A stretch of 64,000 nt of DNA from the NCBI RefSeq assembly GCF_003967015.1, contig NZ_AP017560.1, forward strand, positions 2,232,001-2,296,000. The letters run 5' to 3'. Below are positions 26,106-35,509 of this stretch, piece after piece. This DNA is from Pseudanabaena sp. ABRG5-3 (GTDB lineage: Bacteria > Cyanobacteriota > Cyanobacteriia > Pseudanabaenales > Pseudanabaenaceae). The translations under genes were made by a program, and so were the position numbers. Position 1 is the first letter of the stretch, and every line of letters begins with the position of its first letter. The notes beneath the pieces are model-generated. The model did not search any database. It was given only the letters and a program-made list of their open reading frames with translations, and had not been told where the DNA came from.

Positions 26106-27119
26106 ATGGCGATCGAAAAAGAAGAGCAAGATTTAGAGGCTGATGTTGACTTCAATGTAAGTTATCCTCAGAAATCAACGAAACCATCAAGTGTCAAGTT
26201 GTTGTCTGCATATTTAAAAGCCTTGCGACCAAGGCAATGGACTAAAAACTTAGTTGTATTTGCAGCTCCACTTTTTGCCTTTGAAATCACGACTAAATCT
26301 TTGTGGGGCGGATTACTTGCCTTTTGCCTTTTTTGTGCCGCTTCCAGCAGCTTTTATTTGATTAACGATATTATTGACGTTAAGTCCGATCGCCAACATC
26401 CTGTCAAGTCAAAACGCCCGATCGCATCTGGATTAGTTTCTGTTCCTGCGGCGATCGCGATGGCAATTATCCTTTTGACCTCAGCCTTGACGATTAGTTG
26501 GTGGCGTGACTCAGGGTTAGGATTAGCGATCTTAAGTTATGCAATTCTTCAAGTTGCTTATAACCTCCGCCTCAAACGTACAGTTATTTTAGATGTCGTT
26601 GCTATTGCTATTGGTTTCATTCTTAGAGCATGTGCTGGAGCTGCGGCTACAGGTATTGTTCTGTCTTCATGGTTTATTCTCTGTACTGCTATGCTTGCCC
26701 TATTTTTAGGTATTGAAAAGCGCAAGGCTGAACTGAGACTATCAGAACTAAGGGGCAAGAAATCTCGTGCTGTCCTCCAACGCTATTCCTTATCTCTCCT
26801 AAATCGAATGGAAACCGTAGCAACCAATGGCACGATTATTACCTATGCACTTTGGAGTTCTGGACCAGTTGTTCGTGGAGCCTCCACATCATGGATGCTA
26901 GTTACACTACCATTTGTCATGTATGGTATTTTTCGCTATCAATTGTTGAGCGATCCCCAAGAGATTGCCCGTCGTAGTACTGATACTGAGTTAGGAGGAC
27001 AAACCGAGCGCCCAGAGGAAGTTTTGTTAAATGATCAACCGATACTAATGACCGTATTAACTTGGATTGCCACAACATTTGGGATTTTAGTTTTAAAAAA
27101 ATATGGACTTATCTCTTGA
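26106..27119 (+). CDS. UbiA-family prenyl-phosphate phosphoribosyltransferase-like protein
   Basis: This 337-residue polytopic protein has the subgroup start LRPRQWTKNLVVFAAPLF (about 40-57) and the first aspartate motif NDIIDVKSDR (about 86-95), followed by KRPIASG. This pattern is that of decaprenyl-phosphate 5-phosphoribosyltransferases (Rv3806c relatives) more than of quinone-synthesis UbiA proteins. Such enzymes join PRPP to a polyprenyl phosphate at the membrane. A HAD phosphatase and an SMR-like transporter follow directly, which is consistent with dephosphorylation and flipping of the product. The pathway is inferred; about eight to nine hydrophobic segments are visible. Confidence 0.78.
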   Translation: MAIEKEEQDLEADVDFNVSYPQKSTKPSSVKLLSAYLKALRPRQWTKNLVVFAAPLFAFEITTKSLWGGLLAFCLFCAASSSFYLINDIIDVKSDRQHPVKSKRPIASGLVSVPAAIAMAIILLTSALTISWWRDSGLGLAILSYAILQVAYNLRLKRTVILDVVAIAIGFILRACAGAAATGIVLSSWFILCTAMLALFLGIEKRKAELRLSELRGKKSRAVLQRYSLSLLNRMETVATNGTIITYALWSSGPVVRGASTSWMLVTLPFVMYGIFRYQLLSDPQEIARRSTDTELGGQTERPEEVLLNDQPILMTVLTWIATTFGILVLKKYGLIS

Positions 27120-27159
27120 CATTCAATTTAGAAATGTAATTTAGACATGGAGATTTCTA

Positions 27160-27681
27160 ATGGCTTCCTTTCTCACTAGGGCAGATACTTTAGCTTCTAT
27201 TGATCTTAATCGTTTAGTATCGTTGGGAATTAAAGGGGTTATCCTCGATTTAGATAACACAATTATTTCTGAGGATGATCGTTATCTATCACCTCATGCT
27301 GAAGATTGGATCGCACGAGCAAAAGATGTAGGATTGCAATTTTTCTTTTTGTCAAATGGCAAAAGGCGCTATCGTGTGGAGTATTGGTCTCACCACTTAA
27401 ATATACCTGCAATTAGTCCAGCCAAAAAGCCATTTCCGAGTGCATTTCACAAAGCAATGAAGCATATGCAGCTTGAATCACAACAAGTTATCGTAATTGG
27501 AGATAGTCGCCATACAGATGTTCTTGGGGCATGGCTATCAGGTTGTCGCAGTATTCAAGTTGCCTCTCTACCGCATCCACCTCGCTGGTGGGAAAAACTG
27601 TTAGGAAAATATGTCCAAACTCCCTATCCTAAAAAACTTGAACTTTGGGATTATCAAGCCTCAAATCACAATCAAAACTAG
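27160..27681 (+). CDS. YqeG-type HAD phosphatase (subfamily IIIA)
   Basis: The 173-residue phosphatase has HAD motif I GVILDLDNTII (D30 nucleophile, D32), motif II LSNGK, a lysine in KKPF, and motif IV IGDSRHTDVLGA. It belongs to the YqeG/Gep4-like group, whose members include phosphatidylglycerophosphate phosphatases. Its place between the UbiA-like and SMR-like genes suggests an alternative role in removing the phosphate from a polyprenyl-phosphoribose 5-phosphate. Both readings are open. An AGGAG-type site is not obvious upstream. Confidence 0.8.
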   Translation: MASFLTRADTLASIDLNRLVSLGIKGVILDLDNTIISEDDRYLSPHAEDWIARAKDVGLQFFFLSNGKRRYRVEYWSHHLNIPAISPAKKPFPSAFHKAMKHMQLESQQVIVIGDSRHTDVLGAWLSGCRSIQVASLPHPPRWWEKLLGKYVQTPYPKKLELWDYQASNHNQN

Positions 27682-27702
27682 ACCGTACCTTTTTGGTAAA
27701 CT

Positions 27703-28041
27703 ATGCAAAGTTTTCTTATTTCGTCAATACTTATTTTAATTACAGTAGGACTCAATACCATAGCCCAAGCACTTCTTAAATTAGGTTCTGGTCAAAATCC
27801 ATTAAATTTCTATTTATTAGGAGGCTTATTCGCTTATGGTTTAAGTACAGTATTTTACATTGTAGTTTTAGGTAAATTTAATCTCTCAGTAGCTTATCCC
27901 GTTATCATTGGTTTAACGGTTTTGGCAACTACTATGACAGGAGCTTTTTTATTAGGAGAAAAAGTAGCAACCGTTCAATGGTTTGGAATTGGACTTATGT
28001 TAAGTGGGATATCTGCGATCGCATTAGGTAAAGTTAATTAA
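27703..28041 (+). CDS. SMR/EamA-like four-helix membrane transporter
   Basis: A 112-residue protein made almost entirely of four hydrophobic helices (about 3-22, 34-55, 62-82, 88-108). The conserved LSVAYPVIIGLTVLATTMTG stretch and LGEKVATVQWFGIGL match small multidrug-resistance-type proteins. The N-terminal glutamate that is essential in EmrE is not evident, which fits the ArnE/ArnF-like lipid-linked sugar flippases better. It may flip a polyprenyl-linked sugar made by the two upstream genes. Confidence 0.75.
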   Translation: MQSFLISSILILITVGLNTIAQALLKLGSGQNPLNFYLLGGLFAYGLSTVFYIVVLGKFNLSVAYPVIIGLTVLATTMTGAFLLGEKVATVQWFGIGLMLSGISAIALGKVN

Positions 28042-28073
28042 TGGATAGCATGTTTTTAGTCTAAGCATCTGAG

Positions 28074-29222
28074 ATGCAAAACTTATTTAAATTAAATAAT
28101 TTACAACTGAGCATGGTCGTTAATAATCACAAGCAAAAAACACAAAAGTTTGAGGGATTTGATTTCTTAAGGGCAATTTTTGCGATCGCTATAGTTGCCG
28201 ACCATGCTGGTCTCTTTTCTGTTGCAACTATACAAGAGCTAACCTTTGCAACAGATATTTTGTATGCTAATTTTAGCTATGTTGCAGTTCCAGTATTTTT
28301 TCAAATATCCCTATTTTTATTTTATTTTAAAGGTAAAAATCTAGAACTTAGTAGCTTTTTTCAAAAAAGAATAGTTAAACTAATTTATCTTTATCTTTTT
28401 TGGGTTTCTACTTTTACATTTTTAAAAATATTATTTACAAAAGGATTAACTGGTTTTACTAACTTTGATTCTTTATCGATAAGAAATATCCTTGAATTCA
28501 TAATTAGTGGTGGTAATTCACCACTTTATTTCTTCTTTTCATTGATCTTTATAACTTCTCTTGCTGCTGTAATAACTTTCTTGCGTAAGAAAATAGCAAA
28601 TGACTCACTGCAATTAGTTATTAGTTACTGCCTACTTACTTTGTTTTGTTTGTTAATACTTTCTTTTTCATTCACTGATCTTGTTGTTAATCTTATTGGT
28701 AGTCAAGAAATATCTGCTATGACAGCAATATCTAATATTGCCCGTTGGAACTATAACCCTTTAAATTTTTTACCTTACCTATTTACTGCATCAATTACTG
28801 TGCAAGAGTTCTATCAGGGTGATTTACAAAAACAAACTCTACACTTGAGCAAGAAACTATGGAGTTTGTTTTTTCTGTTTTTGATATTTACTTTGTTGGA
28901 GTGGTTTTTACTTAAGAATTTATTTCACTATTCGAGACTTTCTCTTGTATTTGGATCATGGTTACTTCTATATCTTGCATTAATATCAAAACAAAAACCT
29001 GCATATACTGTTTCTCTTGTGTCAAATCTATCATTAGGTATTTATGTAACACATTTATTTCTTACACATGTTTTTTGGATAGAAGCTCCAAACTTCTCTA
29101 ATGCAATTTTTGAGTTGTTACCTAGATTATATGTAATAGTTAGATTTTTAATTGTCTTAGGAGCTTCTATAGCTATAACCTACCTTTTGAAAAAGACTAA
29201 ATTGCTAAACAAGTTTGTCTGA
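28074..29222 (+). CDS. Acyltransferase family 3 (OafA-like) membrane protein
   Basis: This 382-residue, very hydrophobic protein has about ten membrane segments. The first, FDFLRAIFAIAIVADHAG, contains the R-x10-H motif of family-3 acyltransferases. These enzymes transfer acetyl or other acyl groups onto sugars during or after export. The A+T content is conspicuously high compared with the flanking genes. An alternative start (M14) at 28113 would remove a short leader. The next gene is also an acyltransferase of a different family, so this part of the locus looks devoted to acylation. Confidence 0.8.
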   Translation: MQNLFKLNNLQLSMVVNNHKQKTQKFEGFDFLRAIFAIAIVADHAGLFSVATIQELTFATDILYANFSYVAVPVFFQISLFLFYFKGKNLELSSFFQKRIVKLIYLYLFWVSTFTFLKILFTKGLTGFTNFDSLSIRNILEFIISGGNSPLYFFFSLIFITSLAAVITFLRKKIANDSLQLVISYCLLTLFCLLILSFSFTDLVVNLIGSQEISAMTAISNIARWNYNPLNFLPYLFTASITVQEFYQGDLQKQTLHLSKKLWSLFFLFLIFTLLEWFLLKNLFHYSRLSLVFGSWLLLYLALISKQKPAYTVSLVSNLSLGIYVTHLFLTHVFWIEAPNFSNAIFELLPRLYVIVRFLIVLGASIAITYLLKKTKLLNKFV

Positions 29223-29270
29223 GGTGTGATTTGTTCTTATCTTGATTTTTTAACAGTAGTAATTAGTCGT

Positions 29271-29873
29271 ATGAATCCTAAATTGTTTCTAAAATGGTTG
29301 GTTTGGCGCTATCAAAAATCTCAACTGGGTACAATTGGTGAATTTTCAAATGTAAGTATATTGGCAGATATACGTGGAGACAAGAAAAATATTTTTTTAG
29401 GGGACAATGTCACGATATGTAAATATGCAACCTTAGAAGTTGATCTTTCTAAGAGTGACAAATCTAAAATCATTATTGGAGACAATACTTTAATCAGTTC
29501 ATTTGCAATTCTTCGCACCTACGGTGGGACAATTCAGATTGGGAACTCATCTTTTGTGAACTCGTTTTCAGTTCTCTATGGACATGGTGATCTGATTATT
29601 GGCAATGGTTGTTTAATTGCTCCTCAAGTTACGATTGTTCCTGTTAACTATGGGTTGCAAGATCGTGATATTCCATTTAGACAACAATCTCCCACTTTAA
29701 AAGGAATCATTATTGAAGATGATGTCTGGATTGGTGCTGGAGTGACCATTTTAGATGGATGTACAATTGGTAAAGGCTCAGTAATTGGTGCTGGAGCGGT
29801 TGTAACTAAAAACGTAGAGCCTTATTCTATTGTTGGTGGTATACCTGCTAAAAAGATTAGGATGCGAGAGTAA
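29271..29873 (+). CDS. Left-handed beta-helix (hexapeptide) acyltransferase
   Basis: A 200-residue protein with repeated hexapeptide units (for example IFLGDN, IIIGDN, IQIGNS, IIGNGC) and the C-terminal EDDVWIGAGVTILDG, IGKGSVIGAGAVV and GIPAKKIR segments of the WbbJ/CatB-type O-acetyltransferase family. The reading frame extends upstream to a GTG at 29226, but the ATG at 29271 gives the more usual N-terminus (MNPKLFLKWLVW). It would acetylate a sugar using acetyl-CoA. It follows the OafA-like gene closely. Confidence 0.82.
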   Translation: MNPKLFLKWLVWRYQKSQLGTIGEFSNVSILADIRGDKKNIFLGDNVTICKYATLEVDLSKSDKSKIIIGDNTLISSFAILRTYGGTIQIGNSSFVNSFSVLYGHGDLIIGNGCLIAPQVTIVPVNYGLQDRDIPFRQQSPTLKGIIIEDDVWIGAGVTILDGCTIGKGSVIGAGAVVTKNVEPYSIVGGIPAKKIRMRE

Positions 29874-29885
29874 ATTCAGGTAAAA

Positions 29886-32800
29886 ATGAACAGACTAAAA
29901 GCAATTAATTTTAATGTCGCTTCACCACTGGTTAAATATTTGCGCCAGTATCGGTTTGATCTTTTAATCGTAGTGGGATTAGCGATCGCGATCGCCATTT
30001 CTACCTATATTGGCACTTATCAGCTTCCTGCACCTCTTTTTACTGATTTATACGCTCAAGATGTCTGGTTTGGTGGTGACATCCCTACAGTCTTTGGTAA
30101 TATCACCAGTCTGAATAGTGATTTTGGTCGCAACAACAAGCATCCTTTATTCCCTCTGATCGTTTTTCCCCTAGTCTTTCTTTCTGGCAAGCTATTTCAC
30201 CTCGATCCTCTTGGCGCAGCTAGACTTGTAGCTGTTGGTGTATCTACACTTTGGATTGGTTCGCTTTACGCCTTATTTAGAATCATGGGTTGCTATCGAC
30301 TAGATTCAGCTTTATTGAGTCTAGTGGGGGCTGTGAGTGCAGCTTCAATTTTTTGGCTAATTATTCCTGAGTCATTTCCCCTCGCCTCTCTGACTTTCAT
30401 TTTAGGTTTAGCTTTTGTTACTCTAACGCAGTTTCGTCCGTTTACAGGGGCTTGGTATATTGCTATTAATGTGATCACTGTGAGTATTACCATCACTAAT
30501 TCGATGGTAGGCATTTTGGCTACATTGGTAAATAATCGCTGGAAAAAAGCAATCCAAATTTTTGTCGGTTCTTTACTGCTAGCGACAGGCTTATGGATTT
30601 TGCAACGGATTGTGTTCACAAATTCTGGTTTTCCTTTTCAGCCTGGAACTTTTATTGGTGAAAAGAAGTTTATTGCGGCTGCAAGTGGTGGTCTCCTCTC
30701 CTTCCTGAGTGCTTTTTTCTATCAAACGATGGTAATGCCAGCCACTCAGTTTGTAGATTTTGCAATTCGTCCTGACTGGGTAAAGATAGATGCTAATCTT
30801 TTAGCTCCGACATCAGGAAGCTGGTGGGGAACTGCTGCTATTGTCAGTTGGACTGCATTATTGATCTTGGGTTTGTGGGCATTTGTGACAACCAAGCAGC
30901 ATAACAAGCTACGGATCGTACTGGGATTGACTCTATTAGCTCAATTGGCAATGCATAGCATCTATGGTGCTGACGAGACCTTTATCTATTCCCTCCACTT
31001 CATTCCTCTGTTACTGACTTTGACTGCTTTTAGTCTGTTGACTCGCTTGCGTATAGTCAGTCTCATCCTCACAGCAGTTTTAATTGTCAGTGCGGGGATG
31101 AATAACCGCGCCCAGTTTACAGCGATCGCAGCTAATCTTTGGAATTATGGAACGCCTCAACAGCAAGTAGAAGCGCAAATGAAATTACGTCCCGCTGATT
31201 TTGGGTTGCGTAATGTGGGGCATGTGGTATTGGCAAATCCTAACAGTTCTAAGACCAATAAAGCTTTTCATGATATCGGTGGTAGTTTTAGTCCACAGGC
31301 AGGTAGTTTTGGGGTTTCGATTTGGGTTGTCGATCGCCAAGGAAATATCAAAACAACCAGCGATCGCATTCCTCTCAATGAAATTCAGCAGCAATTTACT
31401 GATTTCGCTCCTCAAAAAGCGCCGAAAATCCTCACGAAAACTAAATACTACGAAGCCTCTTGGTCATTACCCAAAGCAGGAAGTTGGCAACTGAATCTCA
31501 AAGCTTTAACTAGTGGCGATGATCGCTTAGTTGTCGCAGTCCGCAGTGTTGGTCCCGCAGGTGGGGCGATTCCTTCTCTTGATTGGAATGGCAATCGTTT
31601 GCTGATTAGCGATCGCTGGCTCATCAAAGATATTCCTAAGCAGGCAAAGGTGTATCTAGGTAGTGAAAGTACATCGGGATGGAACCGTGAACAATCTGAA
31701 ATTTCGCAATGGAAAGACCTCCATGGATGGATCTATGCGCGAATTGAGCTTAATCCTAGCGAAAATGTAAATTTACTAATCGAAGATAGTCAGGCGATCG
31801 CTGATATAGAAACACCATCCACCTCCCTCACATCTAATCTAGTCCTCGATTTACCAGATTCACAATTTGTAGATAGCTTAAAAGCTCAAATTGCTCACCT
31901 CACAATGGGAATTGCTGGAAACCATACCTACCCTAGTGATCCCGTAAGTTATCCGCTATCCCGTTTCCGTGATGGCGCTTATCAAATGGTCGCTCTAGCC
32001 CGTGCAGGACAACTGGATTTCGCCAAACAACTATCACCTTATTTTGCGGAAAATGATTTCATTAACAGTACTCTCCCTGAAGCAGATATCCCTGCTTTAG
32101 GCATTTGGGCGCTCGAAGAAGTAGCGATCGCTCTCAAACAGCCCGAATATGATCGTTGGTTATGGCCACATATTCAGCGTAAAGCCCAATTAATTGGGGA
32201 TATGTTGTCTAGCAATCGTGCTGGTTATCCGATCTTAAATGCTGCCAAGATTCCCTTTGCTGAAAACCCTGAATTGGTGAGGGTAGATCTTTCCGCAGGT
32301 AAGATGGAAAATAGTCCTAATGCCATTAGTATTGATCCTGCGGCTAACGTCATTAGTTATCGCGCTTTGCTTGATGCAGCAGCTTTAGCCGATCGCCTCA
32401 AACAACCCGACACTGCTAAACTATGGCGATCGCAAGCCGACAAATTAAGAGCAGTTTGGCAAAAAGATAATCCAATATCTACTCAAACAGACAATCAACA
32501 ATCAAAGTCAAAAGTTAAGCCACCTGAATTTGCTGCCTTTACCAATGGGCTTTGGCCAAGTGGAATTGCTGAAGGCGATCGCTCAGCTCTCACACAAGTA
32601 TTCCAAAAACGCTGGGCAAGTTTAAAAGATAAGTCTGGAGCCTTTAGCCCAGCATCTCCATCAATCCAAACTAATATTGCCGAAGCGCATCAATGGTTGC
32701 TGCTCGAGCAACCAGAGTGGGTATGGCAAGCCCTCAAATGGGCTTGGCAAAATCAAGCATCCTCTGGTCTATATACTTGGTCAGGCGATCGTAGTGAGCT

Positions 32801-33212
32801 AAGTGATAACGCATTACCCAAGAGCTTTTCTCAATGGCAACGGATGCGAGGACGAGTTAGTGCCACCCAACTCACCCCCCATTATTGGACATCTGCCGAG
32901 ATGCTTCTCCTGCAACTCGATATGTTGACTTATATCAGTCGTTCCACAAATCCACCAACTTTAGTTATTGGTTTAGGCATTCCTAAAACTTGGCTGAATA
33001 AACCAATTAGCGTTAAAGGTCAATTAATTGAGGGAAATCTTGTTGATTGGGCTTGGGATGGCAAGCAAATAAACCTCCAAGTTAAGGGAGAAACACTATC
33101 GTTCAAACTAGGCTCAGTATTCCCAAATGGGACCCAGATAAAAGTGGAAACTCCATCTGCGGAACCTTTATCTAAAGAAGAAATTTCCTCATTAAATTCA
33201 AAGGCAGAATAG
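29886..33212 (+). CDS. Large GT-C-like membrane protein with C-terminal alpha/alpha-toroid domain
   Basis: A 1108-residue protein. The first 420 residues hold about eleven membrane helices and an early periplasmic loop with acidic residues (PLFTDLYAQDVWFGGD), resembling GT-C glycosyltransferases. About 450-620 looks beta-rich. From about 650 to 1040 repeated helical hairpins appear (RDGAYQMVALARAG, GIWALEEVAIALKQPEYDRWLW, DAAALADRLKQPDTAKLW, QALKWAWQNQASSGLYTW), the pattern of a six-hairpin glycosidase or lyase toroid. I do not recognise a named family. It may both transfer and process periplasmic glycan. It starts 13 bp after the acetyltransferase gene and contains several HIP1 sites, unlike the two genes before it. 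Confidence 0.65.
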   Translation: MNRLKAINFNVASPLVKYLRQYRFDLLIVVGLAIAIAISTYIGTYQLPAPLFTDLYAQDVWFGGDIPTVFGNITSLNSDFGRNNKHPLFPLIVFPLVFLSGKLFHLDPLGAARLVAVGVSTLWIGSLYALFRIMGCYRLDSALLSLVGAVSAASIFWLIIPESFPLASLTFILGLAFVTLTQFRPFTGAWYIAINVITVSITITNSMVGILATLVNNRWKKAIQIFVGSLLLATGLWILQRIVFTNSGFPFQPGTFIGEKKFIAAASGGLLSFLSAFFYQTMVMPATQFVDFAIRPDWVKIDANLLAPTSGSWWGTAAIVSWTALLILGLWAFVTTKQHNKLRIVLGLTLLAQLAMHSIYGADETFIYSLHFIPLLLTLTAFSLLTRLRIVSLILTAVLIVSAGMNNRAQFTAIAANLWNYGTPQQQVEAQMKLRPADFGLRNVGHVVLANPNSSKTNKAFHDIGGSFSPQAGSFGVSIWVVDRQGNIKTTSDRIPLNEIQQQFTDFAPQKAPKILTKTKYYEASWSLPKAGSWQLNLKALTSGDDRLVVAVRSVGPAGGAIPSLDWNGNRLLISDRWLIKDIPKQAKVYLGSESTSGWNREQSEISQWKDLHGWIYARIELNPSENVNLLIEDSQAIADIETPSTSLTSNLVLDLPDSQFVDSLKAQIAHLTMGIAGNHTYPSDPVSYPLSRFRDGAYQMVALARAGQLDFAKQLSPYFAENDFINSTLPEADIPALGIWALEEVAIALKQPEYDRWLWPHIQRKAQLIGDMLSSNRAGYPILNAAKIPFAENPELVRVDLSAGKMENSPNAISIDPAANVISYRALLDAAALADRLKQPDTAKLWRSQADKLRAVWQKDNPISTQTDNQQSKSKVKPPEFAAFTNGLWPSGIAEGDRSALTQVFQKRWASLKDKSGAFSPASPSIQTNIAEAHQWLLLEQPEWVWQALKWAWQNQASSGLYTWSGDRSELSDNALPKSFSQWQRMRGRVSATQLTPHYWTSAEMLLLQLDMLTYISRSTNPPTLVIGLGIPKTWLNKPISVKGQLIEGNLVDWAWDGKQINLQVKGETLSFKLGSVFPNGTQIKVETPSAEPLSKEEISSLNSKAE

Positions 33213-33271
33213 ACAATAATCAGTGATGTCTATTCCACCTTTGAAAACAATATTTTTAATAAGGTAATTCA

Positions 33272-34402
33272 ATGACAAATACTAATCCTCGTGTAGCTTT
33301 TTTTATTGGTTCCTTTGGTGGTGGTGGAATTGAGCGCATTACTGCCCGTCTTGCCCATAGCTTTGTAAAAGTGGGTGTAGATATTGACTTAATCTTGAAT
33401 CGTGATGACAGCACACACCTATGGAGAATGCCTTCGGAAACTCGAATTATTAATCTTAATACTCCCAACTTATACCTAAGTTTACCAGGGTTAGTGCGCT
33501 ATCTTAAACAAGAATGTCCTAATGCTTTATTGTCATCTGATCATTACCTTAACGAAATTGCATTATTATCTAAACGAATCTCAGGTGTAAAACTGCAATT
33601 AGTAGTTGCTGAGCATAATCAATTGTCGAAAACAGCTCGAAACGCTACCAAACTTAAGGGGAAATTGGCTCCCTTATTCACACGAATCTTGTATCCTTGG
33701 GCTGATGGTATTGTAGCTGTTTCTGAAGGAGTTGCTAAAGATCTTGCTCGTACCGCTTCTCTCCCATTAGAAAGGATTCAGACAATCTATAATCCCGTCA
33801 TTAACAATGAGATGTTAGCAAGTGCTAAAGAACCTTTAGATCATCCTTGGTTTAAATCATCAGATATACCAGTTATTTTGGGAGTAGGTAAACTAGAAGC
33901 ACAAAAAGATTTTCCTAACCTAATTAGGGCGTTTGCCAATGTACGCAAAGTTAGACCTGCACGCCTTGTAATTCTCGGTTGGGGACCCGATCGACCTAAA
34001 CTAGAAGCGTTGATCCAAGAATTGGATTTGCAAAAGGATGTGGATCTACCAGGATACACACAAAACCCATACGCCTATATGGCGCGATCGTCAGTATTTA
34101 CGCTCTCTTCAGCTTGGGAAGGTTTACCTACTGTCTTAATTGAAGCAATGGCATTAGGAATACCTGTTGTATCTACCAACTGTGAGAGTGGTCCATCGGA
34201 AATTTTAGCAGAAGGCAAGTATGGCTACTTAACTCCTGTAGGAGATAGCAAAGCACTTGCAGAATCGATTTTGCAGGTTTTAGCAAGTAATCATAAACAA
34301 GTTGATGCAGAATGGCTTGACCAATTTGGCTTAGAGACAGCTACTTCCAGATATCTTAATATTCTTGGTATTAACAAAAACCATTCAGTCACTAACTCTT
34401 GA
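33272..34402 (+). CDS. GT4 family glycosyltransferase
   Basis: The 376-residue GT-B enzyme has FFIGSFGGGGIERITARL at the N-terminus and SSAWEGLPTVLIEAMALGIPVV at the C-terminal donor site. It is paralogous to the enzymes at 12276 and 40919: all carry the short H-x-W-F spacer (DHPWFKSSDIPVIL here) before the second domain and an NPYAYM segment. It ends the block headed by the large membrane protein. Specificity unknown. Confidence 0.85.
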   Translation: MTNTNPRVAFFIGSFGGGGIERITARLAHSFVKVGVDIDLILNRDDSTHLWRMPSETRIINLNTPNLYLSLPGLVRYLKQECPNALLSSDHYLNEIALLSKRISGVKLQLVVAEHNQLSKTARNATKLKGKLAPLFTRILYPWADGIVAVSEGVAKDLARTASLPLERIQTIYNPVINNEMLASAKEPLDHPWFKSSDIPVILGVGKLEAQKDFPNLIRAFANVRKVRPARLVILGWGPDRPKLEALIQELDLQKDVDLPGYTQNPYAYMARSSVFTLSSAWEGLPTVLIEAMALGIPVVSTNCESGPSEILAEGKYGYLTPVGDSKALAESILQVLASNHKQVDAEWLDQFGLETATSRYLNILGINKNHSVTNS

Positions 34403-34552
34403 TATTAATGAATATTAAATTATTGTTTAAGTCAAGATAAATTCGCAATTTATGCTGAAATAAATTATGAATCTAAAAATAAATATATTGCAATAAAATT
34501 AAAATCATTTATAATTAAGATTGCTTTCATGGAAATATATTGGAGGTTAGAT

Positions 34553-35473
34553 ATGTCACTTAATAAGCTCCCCATAAACGAAAAAAATGCTATTAAAGAA
34601 TACTATGATTCCTATGGTTATGTAATAGTTGAAAACCTGTTGAACCATTCTAGAATTCAAGCTCTTCTTGATGCTTATGAGATAATCAAGCATTCCAAAT
34701 CTTTTGTTTTTTTCAGTCAAGATACTCACCTTCCTACAAAACCAAAGCTAACTCAAGAAGGATTTATGGAGAATTCAATATTAAATCCTGCAAGTTTGAA
34801 ACTTTGGAAGCAATTTTCACAATCTGTAGAAGAATGCCTAGTTGATGAAAATATTACTGAAGTTCTCAAGGTACTGTCAGAATCATCTAGTTATGTGATG
34901 ATGCAAAATATGTTTTTTGACAAATCAACAGGCACTGTCGAACATCAAGATCACTACTATTTAGACTCAGAGCCACCAGGGAAAATGGTTGCTGCATGGT
35001 ATTCATTGGAAGACATCCATGAAGATGCAGGTTGCTTTTTTGTTCTTCCTGGTAGTCATAAGGGTAGAGTGATTGAACGCAAAAGTGCTTCAAATTTTTC
35101 CGACCATGACACCTTTGTAAAACAAATCAACAATTTAATTAATGAAGGTAACTACGAATATCGTAGTTTTCCACTCAAAAAAGGTGATGTACTTTTCTGG
35201 CATCCCTATACTATTCATGGAGCTTATAATAATCGCGATCCACGATTCAGTCGTAAATCTCTAACTGCTCACTATTATCCTAGTGACTTGGCTCCCCTTT
35301 ATGCAGGCAAAGTTCCAACACATAGGAAAACATCAAATTCAAACATCACGATTCTAGGTAGCCAAAAGGAATGCTATATATCTAATGCAATGCATTATGT
35401 AAGATATGTAGCAAATTATATTAGAGGTAGAGGTCCTGACTATGATATGAGAAGGAATAGCTATACAACATAA
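34553..35473 (+). CDS. Phytanoyl-CoA dioxygenase (PhyH)-like Fe(II)/2-oxoglutarate oxygenase
   Basis: The chosen ATG at 34553 follows GGAGG by 6 nt, giving 306 residues; an in-frame ATG at 34529 lacks such a site. The iron-binding facial triad is visible as H131-x-D133 (EHQDHYY) and H222 (HPYTIHGAY), with R232 or R234 placed to bind 2-oxoglutarate. PhyH-type enzymes hydroxylate lipids, amino acids and natural-product intermediates. In this setting it could hydroxylate an acyl or amino acid substituent, or a sugar. A second, distant member of the family lies at 44619-45653. Confidence 0.83.
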   Translation: MSLNKLPINEKNAIKEYYDSYGYVIVENLLNHSRIQALLDAYEIIKHSKSFVFFSQDTHLPTKPKLTQEGFMENSILNPASLKLWKQFSQSVEECLVDENITEVLKVLSESSSYVMMQNMFFDKSTGTVEHQDHYYLDSEPPGKMVAAWYSLEDIHEDAGCFFVLPGSHKGRVIERKSASNFSDHDTFVKQINNLINEGNYEYRSFPLKKGDVLFWHPYTIHGAYNNRDPRFSRKSLTAHYYPSDLAPLYAGKVPTHRKTSNSNITILGSQKECYISNAMHYVRYVANYIRGRGPDYDMRRNSYTT

Positions 35474-35509
35474 AGAGATTTTTACAGGACTTACTCTTTT
35501 AGGTAAAGT

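Noticed and set aside
27160-27681. HAD protein considered as a sugar-phosphate phosphatase of the GmhB type
   Set aside because: Motifs (LDLDNTI, GDSRHTDVLGA) and length fit YqeG/Gep4-like HAD IIIA proteins better.
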